From Daphnia pulex (taxonomy: Eukaryota > Arthropoda > Branchiopoda > Diplostraca > Daphniidae), in assembly GCF_021134715.1 (NCBI RefSeq), contig NC_060018.1, positions 1,488,001-1,552,000 on the forward strand: a stretch of 64,000 nucleotides of DNA, read 5' to 3'. The notes below the pieces were generated by a model. That model was not told where the DNA came from. It made no database searches and saw only the letters and a program-made list of their open reading frames with translations. This document shows positions 50,401 to 62,784 of the stretch, one piece after another. Every line of letters begins with the position of its first letter. Within the stretch, counting starts at the first letter, position 1. The translations under genes were made by a program, and so were the position numbers.

Positions 50401-53400
50401 TTACTACCAGCCAGCTCATCCACAATTCGAACTGGACGTTTTGCTGCAAAATGGACAGTTTTACGAAGCCAAACTGCCAACCACTCTCTGCCCATCCAAT
50501 TCTGGATGCCGCTCAGTTATCAAACAGGCCAGCGGTAACCAAGCCTTCCAAATCCAGGAAAATTTTATCCTAACTCTCAAATCGCCCGCCAACAAGACCG
50601 CCTGGGTGGACTACGTATACGTAGTCCCAGCCGACGAGTTTACCCCCGCGCTTTTGGAGGAATCACCAATTGACTTGACGGCGGAATTCATCGCTCGTTG
50701 TGGCAGAAACAATTTCCAAGTTGACCGCAATACGCCAGAGTTTTGCCGACAAGCCATCTTCACTTTGACAACCGAATTCAACAGTGGAGCGCTGCCATGC
50801 CAATGCGATTTCCAAGGATCGCTCTCTTTCGAATGCGACCCCTTTGGTGGTCAATGTCCTTGCAAATCAGGCGTTATTGGTCGTCAATGTACACGATGCC
50901 AGACAGGCTATTTTGGATTCCCCGATTGCAAGCCGTGCGACTGCCCCTCTACCGCTCTCTGTGACCCTGCCTCCGGTTCTTGCATCTGTCCTCCACGTGT
51001 AACAGGTATAATTCAATCAGCATTTTAAAAAATATCTTAAATCTACCTTTGAGTTATTTTTTCAAGGCGCTCGCTGTGACCAGTGTGTTGCCAACACGTA
51101 CGGTTACGATCCAATTATCGGTTGCGAGGAATGTAGTTGCAATCCTCAGGGTGTCCATCAAGGCAATCTCCAGGTAAAACGTTACATCAGTATTTTATTA
51201 TTCAATCTGCTAATATTGCTATTGACGATTTCAGTGTGATTCTTCCACCGGTCAATGCCAATGTAAACACAATGTCGTCAGTCGTAAATGCGATCGCTGT
51301 GCTTTTGGATATTGGGTATGGCCCTTCTCTAGCAACAATTTAATAATCTTTAACTAATCTTCCAATATTTCATCATAAATTTAGGCCTTCCCTTATTGCC
51401 AATTATGTAATTGCGACGTTCGAGGTTCGGCTGAAGAAATCTGTGACCAAGAAACAGCTAGCTGCTTCTGTAAGGAAAACGTGATTGGGCTATCTTGCGA
51501 CATGTGTTCCTCAGGCACATTCAACCTACAAGAATCTAATCCAAGAGGCTGTAGCAAGTGTTTCTGTTTCGGCAAAGCCTCTACTTGCACTACCTCTCAG
51601 CTCTTCCGTTCACACGTAACAGACATGAAGGACTGGACGGCTGCTGCCATCGTTGTTGGCCTTGTCGGCTCTCGTCGTAGTGTCGACCAAGTTCAGTCAT
51701 ACGATCAAATGGTCAGAGCCGTTCTCACCGATTTCCTACCCGAAGATGGTTCCTTTTACTTTTCGGCTCCACTTACTTATTTGGGCAACAAGTTGACTTC
51801 GTATGGCGGAAACCTCAATTACACCATTGTTTACGTCGCTGGAACAGCAGGCTACGCCGTCAGCGCTCCTGACATCATCCTCATCGGAGGCGATTTTACT
51901 CTATATCATTTTGGTCATGAAACACCATCGTCATCTGTACCGTTGGCCGTTAGCGTTGAAATCAACGAACGAAACTTTGTCCTTCCGTCTGGTCTACCAG
52001 CTTCCCGAGAGAATCTTTTAGTAGCCCTTAAAGACGTCCGTGGCGTCTACATCCGTGGATCTTATTCAGACCCAACCCGCGAAGCCCGGTTGACATCAGT
52101 CACCATGGATATCGCTGTCAGGGAGCTTACGAACAACGCCGATGTTGCTGTGGCTGTGGAACAGTGCAATTGCCCTGTCAACTATCAAGGAACTTCATGC
52201 GAGGATTGCGCACCTGGTCATTTCAGGGCTCATACCGGTCCATACGGCGGATTCTGTGTCCCGTGTCAATGTAAAAACGAAAATCTATAATTTTAGTTTA
52301 GTTTAAAAAATGTAATCTGATTTTTTTTCCAGGTCATGGACACAGTGACACTTGTGACCCAATTACAGGAAAATGCTTCAACTGCAAACACAACACTGTT
52401 GGAGACCATTGCGAAAAATGCGATGTTGGTTACCAGGGTGATGCAACTCAAGCAACGCCTTCAGACTGTTTGATCTGCGCTTGTCCTCTTCCAATCGAAT
52501 CCAACAACTTCGCCCTGACTTGCGATTTTTCACCAGCTGGCGATGAAATCGCTTGTCAATGCAAACCCGGCTATACTGGTCCCCTGTGCGAGTCATGCGC
52601 TCCAGGATTTTACGGACGACCTGAAGCTATTGGCGATTTTTGCAAACCTTGCAATTGCTCCAACAATATTGACGTTGATGATCCACAAGCATGTGATTCA
52701 ATCACTGGCGAATGCTTAAAATGCTTGAATAACGCCTATGGACCGGCATGTGGCCTCTGTGCTCCAGGCTTCTACGGTGACGCCGTGGAACTTAAAGACT
52801 GTCAAGGATGTCATTGCGATGAGTAAGTTTCATTTAAATTAATAAATCTTTGACAAAAAAAAAAACTAATAAAAATTCAATTGTAGGTGCGGAACGAGCC
52901 AGTGCAGCAGTTTTACTGGCGTCTGTGAGTGCCAACCGAATGTCATTGGCGAAAAATGCGATCGTTGCGCTCCTGACCACTATGGTTTCAGCTCATGCCG
53001 TGGTTGCCGCTCTTGCAGCTGTGCGAGTGCCTCAGAAGGAACTCAATGTGACGATAACACGGGCCAGTGTCGATGCCGTCCAGGAGCTGCTGGTCGCCAT
53101 TGCGAACGCTGTGTGTCTGGATTTTGGAATTACAGTCCGGCCGGATGCCAGTCATGTAATTGCAATGAGGACTTTGCCATTGGAGTGGGATGTAATCCGG
53201 AAACTGGCCAGTGCGCTTGTTTGCCTGGTGTTATTGGTAATTTTGAAAATCATTATAAATTTAAGCTAATGAAAAACTAATTTCAATTGGCAATCACAGG
53301 CGATAAATGCGAGGCTTGCCCTTACCGCTGGGTTTTGGTTCCCGACCAGGGCTGTTTTGAATGTGATTCTTGCTCACACAACCTGCTGGATGTCACTGAT

Positions 53401-56400
53401 GAATTGAGAATGATTGTGGACCCCATTGTTGGAGAATTCCAAACGGTTGCACTGACCTTCTTCACTCATCAAAAACTGGCTTCTCTAAACCAATCTGCTT
53501 TGGACTTGAGAGCCGAAGTAGGAAATCTAGATGTTTCTCAAATTCAGTTTGGACCATTGGAAGCTGTCACAGTTGAGTTAGAGGCTACCTCTCGTGGCTT
53601 GAAAATCAAAACCGGCTACGTCGAGGAAGAATCAATGGAAAAGGCTCACGAAGCCAACAATGCTCTCATCGAGTCCGTCGAGGTGGAGAAGCTCATCCAA
53701 GAGGCTGTCCAGAAATCACGATCTATCATCGGGGAGGTTGCCGTTCTTGCCGAGAGTTTGGAAGGTGGTGCTGGACCTCAAATTGACAAAGCACTCGGCG
53801 AAGCCCAAGTTATGTTGCAAGAGATTCGCTCAAGAAACTTCCAACAGCGCCAGAGTGGAGCAGATCACGAGCTTCAGGAAGCTATCAGTTTATTAGGAAA
53901 GATGAAAGAAGAGGCCCTGCCTGTTCGCGACAACAGCATTTTACTTGCCAATCTTACCACCCGTCTCAACGATTTAATCAGCCGAGTTATGGATTTGAGT
54001 AAAAATATTGACGGAACAAAGAATAACGTCAAAATGGCTGACAAGCTGACAAATGCAAATCGCGTCTCATCTTCGTTAGGTGCCGTGGCTGACATTCAAC
54101 AGCGCAATACCACCGCGAGCGCTCATTTGAAAAACTGCGCTCAAGTTTTATATAATGCTACGGCTTTGATGGAGAGTGCACGCAAAACACTTGACAAACT
54201 TAAGCTGGATATTGATCGCCTCATGACTTCAAAAAATACACTTCACGAAGCAGTTGAACAGAAGGAAACTGATTTGGCCGAATCGCGAAAAATCCTTTAC
54301 GACGCACAGATCCACGCAACTAAACTCGGAGACCAAGCGGCCGGATTAGATGAAATGTTGACTGACACTCGCCAAACTTCAGAGAATGCCGTTTCAGCTG
54401 CCAATTCCTACAAAAATATTGTCGACGCCATTGATGAAGCCATCAAGGCGGCAGAGCAAGCCACGAACGCAGGTTTGAACGCCACCCAGCTCTCAGCAGG
54501 AGTGGGAGAACGAGCTCAATTATCGCATCAACGCTCCGAAGAGCTACTGGCGCAAGCAAGAGACGCGCTTCAACGAACCCAGACTATGCTGAAACCACGT
54601 TTAATGGCCGCAGAAACCCTGTCCAATTTGGTGGAAGAGAACAATCAACGCACTGCGGAAGGTTTGAAGGCTGTTAACGAGGCATTGGACAAGATCGTTC
54701 CTACCGGCAGTGCCAAACAAAATGGCCGAAAAGCCGTAGAAACAAGCACTGGGGCTCAGCAGGGTGGCTCGGAAGCTTCAGCGAAAATCCAAGAGGTTTC
54801 AAATCAAATCCCGATGCAAAGAGACCGTACCAATCAGTTAGCCCGTGATATTGACACCGTCGGCAAAAGCACAACATTTTCGCTCTCCAATCTTGAGCGA
54901 CTCAACGCCGTTTTGCCCGATCTTCGCAATCTCCTTACTCGCTCTAAAGAAAAACAAGCTGTTTTGAGTGTAATGGGTAAAGATTTGTCAGCAAAATTGG
55001 CGGAATTACGTCAGAAAACGGCATTGGCTCGTGATCAAGCTAATCGCATTACTGTTGGAGTTACTTTCTACCATAATTCAACACTGCAACTGCACAACCC
55101 TGAAGGTCTCAGTCGTGCGGCCACAGCCAATCAATTCTCTCTTTACTTCCGAACAGCAGACACAAATGGCTTCCTTGCCTATCTTGGTAACGAGGTCGGA
55201 ACAAGCAAGAAACTCCGGCGAACTCGTTCAGACGATTTCATGACACTCGAAATCCGTAATGGATACTTGACCCTAACGACAGATCTTGGCTCAGGTCCTC
55301 AATCAGTTACCAACGATCGTTTGGTTTCCGATAACGTTTGGTACCAGGCTGTTGTGCAGCGAACAGGTAAATCTGTCCGGCTCACGGTTCGTGCCGAAAA
55401 AGAAGCTGGTGAAGTGGAAGTCACCACTAAAGAAGCTGTATTGCCGGGCACCTTTTCCGTTTTCAATTTGGATCAGGACTTGTCGAAGATTTTCATCGGC
55501 GGATACCCCCAAAAAGCTAATATTCAACCTACCGTTCTCTACGCCTCTTTCCGCGGAGAAGTTGAAGAAGTCATGATAGGCGACACGGCAGTTGGTTTGT
55601 GGAATTTTGTCGATGCTGCCAATATTTACGGAGCTGTTGAACGCGACAAGCTGAAAAATCTGCAAGAGAGCACTGGCTATCGTTTTGATGGCGAAGGTTA
55701 TGCTACCCTTGATCGAAAATCTTATCGCTTCCGCGACAGAGTCGACGTTCAATTGAAGTTCAAATCGACTGCCGATAATGGTTTACTCTTCTTGGCTGGC
55801 AAAGGCAAGGAGTTCATGTCAATTGAGCTCAACAAGGGTAAAGTGGTGTACCGATACAATCTGGGAGATGATACAATCACATTGAAGTCACCCGAAAAAT
55901 ACAATGACGACAAATGGCACACGATTGAGGCTGTTCGACGGTTGCGCGATGGAATTCTCAAGGTTAGTAACTTTCTAATAATGACGATAAGTTTCAAATA
56001 ATAAAATTTGCTTTAAATCTTTGAATAGGTGGATGGAGCGGATGTTGCTCAGAGATCGAGTACTATCGGTGATTCTGATTTGTCCGTTACTAACTACATG
56101 TACTTTGGAGGTTATCCTGGAGATCATCGATTTGAAGATGTCACGAATGTCGATTTTGATGGTTGCATTGACGAAGTTCAAATTTCTGGAACACCAGTCG
56201 ATTTGAGTCAGAATGTCGAAGCCTTTGGGGTGGTTTCCGGATGTCCTGCTAAGGTGGCTAATATAGTCTCCTTCAATGAGGCCGGTACAGGATACGTCTC
56301 TCTACCTGGTGTCAACATTGAAAACTTCGCCCAAGTTAGCCTCAAATTTAAGACCAAACAAGACAATGGCTTGGTATTTTACATGGCCAACGAAGATCAA

Positions 56401-58616
56401 ACCAACAGGTTATCTCTCTCACTACTCGATGGCGCTTTAGTATTGAGGTCGTCTCCAGGTGGTGATCTCTCCTCTGAAAGCCCAACCAAACTCAATGATG
56501 GACAGTGGCATGTGGTTACTGCAACCGCAGACGGATCACAGATTAGTCTTGTCGTTGATGATTTCGATGTTTACACACTTGATACACCCAACAGTCCACT
56601 CGTGATTCCAGCCACTCCCATTTACTTTGGTGGTGTACCCGATCGGTTTGCTTTGGCTCCTGGTGCTTCAGCTACCGATTCTTCTTTTTCTGGATGTATC
56701 GGTGATACTACTATCAATGGCAAGCTCATCAACTACGCATCCTCAACAGGCAACCAAGGAGCCTCCGTAGCCAAGTGTCCTCTTCCTGACGCCCTTGGAG
56801 GATCTCCTTTGAAACCCAAACGAATCGACGATGAAGACTCCTCGCCGATTGATCCGGTACCTTCAGAAACTGTACCTTCAGAAACGGTACCTTCAGAAAC
56901 AGTACCTTCAGAAACAGATCCGATAGAATCATTACCTTTTGAGCCGGTAACCCAACCCAGCGAACCTATCGAGCCTGAACCTACCACGGAAGCGGAAGGT
57001 AATGAACAAATTATGGAGCCATTCAACAGAAATTTAAAAATAATCGTTGTATGAAATATTTTTAGTCGTTACAACAACAACTGAAGCGATTCCAGTTACC
57101 ACGCCTATTCCAGAAACGACAACCATTCCTATGGGCCAGTGTCGCCTCCCGGTCCAACCAGCTGGTAAATCAATCAAGATCTTCTTGAATGTATAGGGTT
57201 TTTGTAACATTGAAACTAATCTAACTGCCTCTCAACAGATGATCCTGATGTTGATGATAACAGTGGCACGCGCTTCGGCAATGTCAAGTTTAGCCGACAC
57301 GAATACAACACGCTTCCGGGTCGTCATCGCCAAAAGTCTGAATTGTCAGTTGAATTCAAGACCTCTGAACCTGACGGTATCATCTTCTACGCAGCAGAAA
57401 ATCGCCACATTGACTACACAGCTCTGTATCTCAAAGACGGAAAAGTACTACTTTAGATTTTAGTTATCCAAGAGATATTTGTCTAAATATTTGAATTCTA
57501 ATTTCTTTGACAGCTCCACTTTTCTTTCAATTGCGGAACGGGACCAGCTCTACTTTCCAGTCCTGAAACTTACAACGATGATCAATGGCACACAGTCATG
57601 TTCAACCGTGATCGTCAAAATGGAACTCTCGTTGTCGATGACCTTGTTGTGGCTGAAGGAAGTTCGCCCGGTAATACACAGACCATCAACGTCGATCAGC
57701 CTCACTATGTAGGAGGAATCTCACCCGAAGTTTTGAATAATGCTCGTCATAATTTCAAGGTTTGATTTTGTTTCCTTTTTTCTGTTGTTCTTTTTGTATT
57801 TGTGCAATGAATTTTGAATTGAACTGTTATATAGGGAGTAGAGGGAGGTCTAATTGGATGTTTGAGAAATTTCCGGGCAAGCTCCCGTCCGGCTGGTGAG
57901 CCCAGCTACCTCGAGGGAACTGAACCTTGTTCATCTAAAGTTGAGACTGGTTCCTTCTTTGCCGTTCAAGGAGGCTACATCAAAGCAGGTAGCATCACGA
58001 AGTCTCAGTCCTTTAAACAATGTTCTCATTTTTCTCTGAATACTTTTAGTTGAAAATTTCCGTGTCGGATTGGATATTGACATTAGCATGGAGATTAAAC
58101 CTCGTAGCACGTCAGGCATTCTTATGTCCGTACATGGTCGACGCGATTTCCTTCTTTTACAAATGGTTAATGGCGCTCTCATCTTCAGCGTCGACAATGG
58201 ACGTGGTCCTATTGTTGCGACCTACATTCCTCCTCATGAGCATCACATGTGTGATGGAAAATGGCACTATGTCCAAGGTATTTGTGAAAATTTCTCTGAA
58301 AATCCCCGTAGTTGATAATTATATTTTTCTTCGATTTTACTTAAACGTAGCCATTAAGGCGAAAAATGTAGTGACGCTATCGGTGGACAATGTGTTTGTC
58401 GAACCTGGAATCGGAGTGGCCGGTGTATCATCCACCGACACAAATAACCCATTATTTATCGGAGGTCACCCCAATCCAAGCAAACCACGCGGAATTAAAA
58501 CTCAAGAGCAATTCGTGGGATGCATCCGTAATCTCAACATTAATCGCAACTTGTTGCGCTTCGGATCAACACAGGCTATTGGCAGTGTTACAGCCACCAC
58601 TTGCCCAACAATCTAA
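44494..58616 (+). CDS. LanA: Laminin subunit alpha, LanA (alpha 3/5-like) type, complete
   Basis: Thirty exons join in frame to 3701 residues, close to fly LanA. Exon starts: 44494, 44767, 44980, 46168, 46377, 46552, 46798, 47076, 47351, 47693, 47899, 48250, 48446, 48675, 48907, 49231, 49787, 51067, 51235, 51385, 52333, 52887, 53300, 56029, 57066, 57239, 57514, 57835, 58050 and 58351. Domains: signal peptide (1-24), LN (to about 290), about ten EGF-like LE repeats (to about 870), a domain-IVb/LF module (about 870-1335), LE repeats, L4a (about 1570-1770), LE repeats to about 2120, coiled coil (about 2120-2675), and LG1-LG5. A Thr/Pro/Glu-rich linker (about 3230-3340) separates LG3 from LG4. 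The LF module plus a single L4a marks the alpha 3/5-like class rather than wing blister. Role: alpha chain of basement-membrane laminin trimers. LN polymerises and LG binds integrin and dystroglycan. Exon 23 (2663 nt) encodes the whole coil and LG1. Confidence 0.96.
45127..46167 (+). other. 1.04-kb laminin intron 3
   Basis: GTATTT donor and ATGCTAG acceptor. It is about ten times longer than most introns in this gene and lies within the LN-domain coding region. It contains a perfect 8-bp-arm hairpin at 46057-46080 and A/G-rich patches near 45150-45440. No ORF is recognisable. A transcriptional enhancer is possible but unproven. Confidence 0.7.
56856..56918 (+). repeat. 15-bp coding minisatellite in the laminin LG3-LG4 linker
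   Basis: Four units of about 15 bp (GGTACCTTCAGAAAC-like) encode repeated V-P-S-E-T. The units differ by single bases, so the array is recent or homogenised. It lengthens a flexible acidic linker rather than a folded domain. Confidence 0.85.
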
Positions 58617-59300
58617 AAGAAAAGTACCAACGTTATCCTGTCTCTTCTTCATGATGTAGTGAAGTCAGCTTAATACAATTATCTGAAATTCAAAGAAACC
58701 TAAGTGAACAATTTGTTTCGTTTGTCTATTCCCAATTTCCCATTATACTGTTTATCTAAATATTTGGCAAATCAAATTCTGTCTATAGAGATGACATTCA
58801 ATAATAATTTTAGGTCTCTATACTCATGGTCTTGTCGTCTTAGTCTATTACGGCCATTGGCAAGCATAGTTTATTTTTATACTCAGAATATAGGCCTGCC
58901 TTGCTAACGCAGGTAGCTAGCTGCCAATGGTTATGTCGGGGCATGGTCTATGAAGACTGAAGAGTGGTCTATGGTCTATCTCTATGGTATGAAGAGTACA
59001 TTTGGCGGTCAGAGTTATCTTCAAGTTAATATATATTAAGTTAATAGATACTAGTTTGGTTAGGTAGGGCGACCGTAGAATTCCAAAGACAGAAGAACTC
59101 CACCGACAATAGAACCCCAATAAAATCATTTTTAAAAATTTCTTTCTATGCGACAGTAGAACTCAAGAGACCTAAGAACTCCTTTTTAAATATTATAAAA
59201 GTACCCGACAATAGAACTCCAGTGCCTGACTGTAGAACTTAACAGAGTTCGGAAAGCAATCCACCATCCGTTCCGTACCTGTTCAACGTGGTAATCGTGA
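58617..59300. other. Laminin 3' flank and degenerate short repeats
   Basis: Laminin 3' UTR and beyond. No AATAAA sits close to the stop; an AATAAT lies near 58800 and an AATAAA near 59119. From 59077 to 59240 an AGAACTCC-type octamer recurs seven times, usually after GAC(A)NTAG. No coding frame is recognisable. Confidence 0.5.
59077..59240. repeat. Degenerate AGAACTCC repeat cluster
   Basis: Octamer-like hits start at 59077, 59094, 59111, 59158, 59175, 59213 and 59234. Several share the longer form CGACARTAGAACTC. Spacing is uneven (17 to about 47 bases), so this is a decayed tandem or a nested regulatory motif cluster. Confidence 0.5.
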
Positions 59301-59344
59301 GAAATCTTTTGGCTGTCGGTAGGTGGCTAAAATGGATTGTCCCC

Positions 59345-61005
59345 CATCCACCAGGTGACGCGAGTGTCTTCGTGAGGACGAAATATTTGCCATTTGTTTC
59401 CCAGACTCTGACTGGAAGTGTATTCCAAATTCATACGGAATTGCGGTGTCGATCTACATTTTCAGCTATGAAATGTAATTGGTAATGCTAGTTTTTTCTT
59501 AAATTTGATTAATCTTAACTTTTCTGTCTGAATTTACAGGCAATCTGGCATATAATTTCACTTGGCCAAATAATGTAACGACGTGGGTCGAAACTGCTGT
59601 CCATTTTGCCGAAATGTCGGAGCCGTACCTCTCATCTCGTGCAGAAACACTTCAGAGCTAGTAAAGTAAAGTTGTTGATAAATTTCCCTGCAATTATGCA
59701 ATAGGTTTTATTAGTTGATGTTTAGGTTAAAGACGGAGATCCCTTTGCTCAACTTATGCAGAAATTGAGAACACGACAAAGTCTAAGCTTCATGGCTGTT
59801 GTAGCATCAACGTGGTTTTGTTGCAGCCAGCTAGTGAGAAAGGTATGATGGAGTCAAATTGAGCTGCAGCTGCTGCATACAGTTTATCAAGCTGTTGTTA
59901 TCGCTATTGTCACAACAGGAAGACTTCTTGAATTGGTAATTTGATTGATGTTATTGGTTGTAACTTGTGAAGTCTTGATTTTTTTTGCTTTTTAATTTTG
60001 TATTCAATTGACAAGTTTAAGATTAGATTAAATTGTAGAAAATTATGGGTAAGATTTCTGGCATACCAGATTTCGTCTTTCCAAATAATTGTTTCCGTTC
60101 AAAGATAGCCATACTGTTAATCAGCTTCCACCGAGTTTTTTTTTTCAATTTTCTTCTAATCCAACTAGAACGAAAATTCCCACTCAGTATTATAAAATTT
60201 TTATAACATATTGGAACTAGTTGATGTACAGAATTCTTTCCTGGTTTCTTTTTCAATTTAATTTTATTATTAATTTTAAATGAAGTAAATTTTATTATTG
60301 GTTCCCTTTTTTCACATTTCAAAATGTTATTGTTTCATAATGTTCTTTTGCTTTGTAGGAGTTTTTGGTCAGTTGGAGCTGTTCCACCAGGTAGCGTGAG
60401 TGTCTTCAGAGACGCTTAGCGGCCATTTTGATCCAAGACGCAGCAGAAATGGGTTGTTGGTTGTGACGTTTCTCACGATGAAAATTAAAAGGTATTTATT
60501 GTTAAATTTCCTATTGTTATTGAATGTAAAATGTTGATGTGAAAATTTTCAGGTGATTTAGCACGTAGAAACCAATTTGCCAAATCATTCAACTCAGACT
60601 TGGGAAGTGCCTGTACATTTCCGAAATGGCGTGCCTCGTGTGTCTCGCTGCCTGTTCTTTGGCTTACGTCTCACCCCATTCAACAGGAAAAAGTAATTAT
60701 TTAGATAAAATGTCTTGCAAAAGTACTACAGATTTAGTTAACATGACTAAGACCAATTTGCTCCGCTACTATCGAAATTTTGAATCAGATATCACAGTTA
60801 TTCTGTTGGACTGGGTAGTTTTCTGTTACTCTTTGTATTCTTTTGTTATAATGAGTATGCATGTGTACACAGTTGTGTTTCTCGAAAATAATTTTCTTTT
60901 CTTAAACAGGTAAAACAAACGCTGGTGGTTACCTTGTTGCAGCCAAATGGTGAAAGGTGTGACAAAGACAGATTGAACCGTTGTATGCAGCATGCGGTTG
61001 CAGTG
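59345..61005. repeat. Ancient tandem duplication of a spliced-looking unit
   Basis: Three blocks recur in the same order about 1.02-1.12 kb apart. The first, CCACCAGGT..GAGTGTCTTC, is at 59347-59380 and 60384-60414. The second, GCCAAAT..CCGAAATG, is near 59564-59620 and 60579-60632. The third, TTGTTGCAGCC..GAAAGGT, is near 59817-59882 and 60935-61000. In both copies a GT..AG segment with TTACAG or TTTCAG acceptor lies just before block 2 (acceptors at 59539 and 60552). No frame stays open across either copy, so a duplicated non-coding RNA gene or a dead gene or transposon are the options. Confidence 0.55.
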
Positions 61006-61779
61006 TAATCCAGAAGTTGCTGTGCTGTTGTAGCTGAGCTGTGGCATCTGGGTTCCTGACTTTAACATTTTTGTGTTTGTGTTTTCATCCATGCCATATG
61101 AAATTGCTCTGCCATTGATATTTTGTGTTGCTGCGTTAAAAGTTTGATCTGTTGTCTTTTGAGTTTCATTCAATCATGCAGTATACGACTGAGGCAACCT
61201 GATCAATGTCAGGTTTGAAACAGTTGAGAACTGCTAGATAAAACAAGCTTTCTGCACCAAACAAATAATAACTTGCATATAACTTGCATCATGTTATTAT
61301 CGCGGTAGAGAAAGCGACAGGCCCCCCCCCCCCTGGGGGCCACAGGAAAAATGTGTATGATGTATATGAATATTATAAAAATAAAATTTTGCATGCAATA
61401 AAATATTCGTATCAATCTTATTCGCGATAAAAATTTTTAAAATTTCGTGTAAGGGGAATTTTTTTTAAATTTTTTTTCAAAAACAAAAGTCTGGACTTAG
61501 CAGAAATAATAGGTGGGTGGACTTTGTATTTTTAATAAAGTTTGTTGGACTTTGAATTTTAATGATAGAAGAAAAGGAGTTTAAATATTATTGAAATGTA
61601 AAAATAAGAGTTTGAATTTTTATCAGTGTATTTGGCAAGATCAATTGTTTGTTAGTTTACATAGCACTCAGAAATATTTTCTCACATCATGCAATTATCG
61701 GCAAGAGAAAAGGTACTTAAGGAGAAAATAGAAACTTGTGATTTATCAATCAATCTTGTATTTCAGCAATCTTTCAACA
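61006..61779. other. AT-rich intergenic DNA
   Basis: No gene seen. At 61320-61342 a C run is followed by GGGGGCC, giving a GGCCCCC/GGGGGCC hairpin. The rest is A/T runs. Confidence 0.5.
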
Positions 61780-62316
61780 CATACAGAAATACTTCAGAAC
61801 TTCGATGTATAGGTCGGAGCAGTGGTGACATAGTCGTGGAAATTGCAATAAATGTGAAGTTTGGTAGTAGTTTCGAGCAGGGCAATACTTAATTTCGTCG
61901 ACGTAGGGCAGCGTACGTAGTTGTGTAATAGGCGGCTCCTTCGGTGTAGTACTTTGAGGCTGCGTTGTTGTAGCTAGGTGAAGCGTAAGTCGTGGTGTAG
62001 TAGACTGGGGCATCGGTGTAGTAATTCTGTTCAACGTAGCACGAAACCGCAGCTTTGGTGTAGCAAGTAGGGACTGCGCAATACTTCTCCGCCTCAGTTG
62101 TGGTTGTGTAGATCGGGGCAGATTAGTACTTTGCCGCTTCGGTGTAGTATTCGACCGTCTTGGTGGAGAAATCAGCGGGAGCCTCGGTGTAGCAGCTGGG
62201 AACAGAGTAGTATTTAGGAAAATCGGTGCAATAAGTAGCTGAGAACAGAGTAATACTTAGAAGGCTCGGTGTAGTAGGATAGGCAGTATACGTAGTCATG
62301 TGGTGTCATCCGTCGC
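61780..62316 (-). pseudogene. Downstream remnant of YYT-repeat gene copy B
   Basis: Past the stop that ends copy B, the minus strand keeps coding-like YYTEAP/YYTT repeats in shifting frames. Recognisable pieces include PKYYSVPSCYTEAPADF, QNYYTDAPVYYTTTYA and KYYTEGAAYYTTTYAA. They line up with the longer copy A. An AAGTACTAA nonsense codon replaces the AAGTACTAC of copy A, and one frameshift is shared by both copies. It is read as the decayed 3' part of the ancestral gene. Confidence 0.6.
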
Positions 62317-62695
62317 CTAGATGGTGTAGTAACTCAGGGCAGAGTAATACTTCAGGGCATCAGTGTAGTGGCTCGGGGCAGCGTAATTTGTGGTATAAAA
62401 CTCCGGTGCTTTGGTGGTGTAGTACTTGAAGACATCGGTGCAGGAACTGGTCGTTGCGTAAGTTGAGTAGGAAGGCGGCAGCGTTGCGGTTTGATTTCCG
62501 CCATACCAAGGAGACATCGCTACACCAGCAGTCGACCCAGCCATCAACGATACAACACCCAACAGAAGCACGACGCCATAGTTGACTTAAACAGTAAATA
62601 AATTGAAACATTAATATTAAATATTGCATATTAACAAATAGAAAAAAAATGTAACTGATATTTAACTCAATGTAAAAATAAGAATATTTACCCAT
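62317..62695 (-). CDS. Tyr/Thr-rich secreted repeat protein, copy B, prematurely ended
   Basis: Exon 1 contributes only ATGG (62695-62692). After a 106-bp intron, exon 2 (62585-62317) completes a 90-residue protein. It has a clear signal peptide (VNYGVVLLLGVVSLMAG) followed by Tyr/Thr/Ser/Pro-rich repeats such as KYYTTKAPEFYTT and DALKYYSALSYYTI. The TAG stop sits where copy A reads ACC AAG, so this frame is a truncated form of a longer repeat protein. The family looks like extracellular matrix, egg-coat or cuticle material of the kind common in Daphnia, but I cannot assign a function. The 5' leader matches copy A for about 50-60 bases and then stops matching, so the TATA-type promoter is absent. 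Confidence 0.5.
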
Positions 62696-62784
62696 AATTG
62701 CGAATCGGTTACACGATGAGGAAAGCAGTTGGTGACAGATAGGGCACTGCAGTTCGGGCACTTCTTTTTTTTTGAAGACACCTT

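Noticed and set aside
44494..58616. Wing blister (alpha 1/2-type) identity for the laminin
   Set aside because: The chain has a domain-IVb/LF module plus one L4a and a Thr/Pro-rich LG3-LG4 linker, matching the LanA class.
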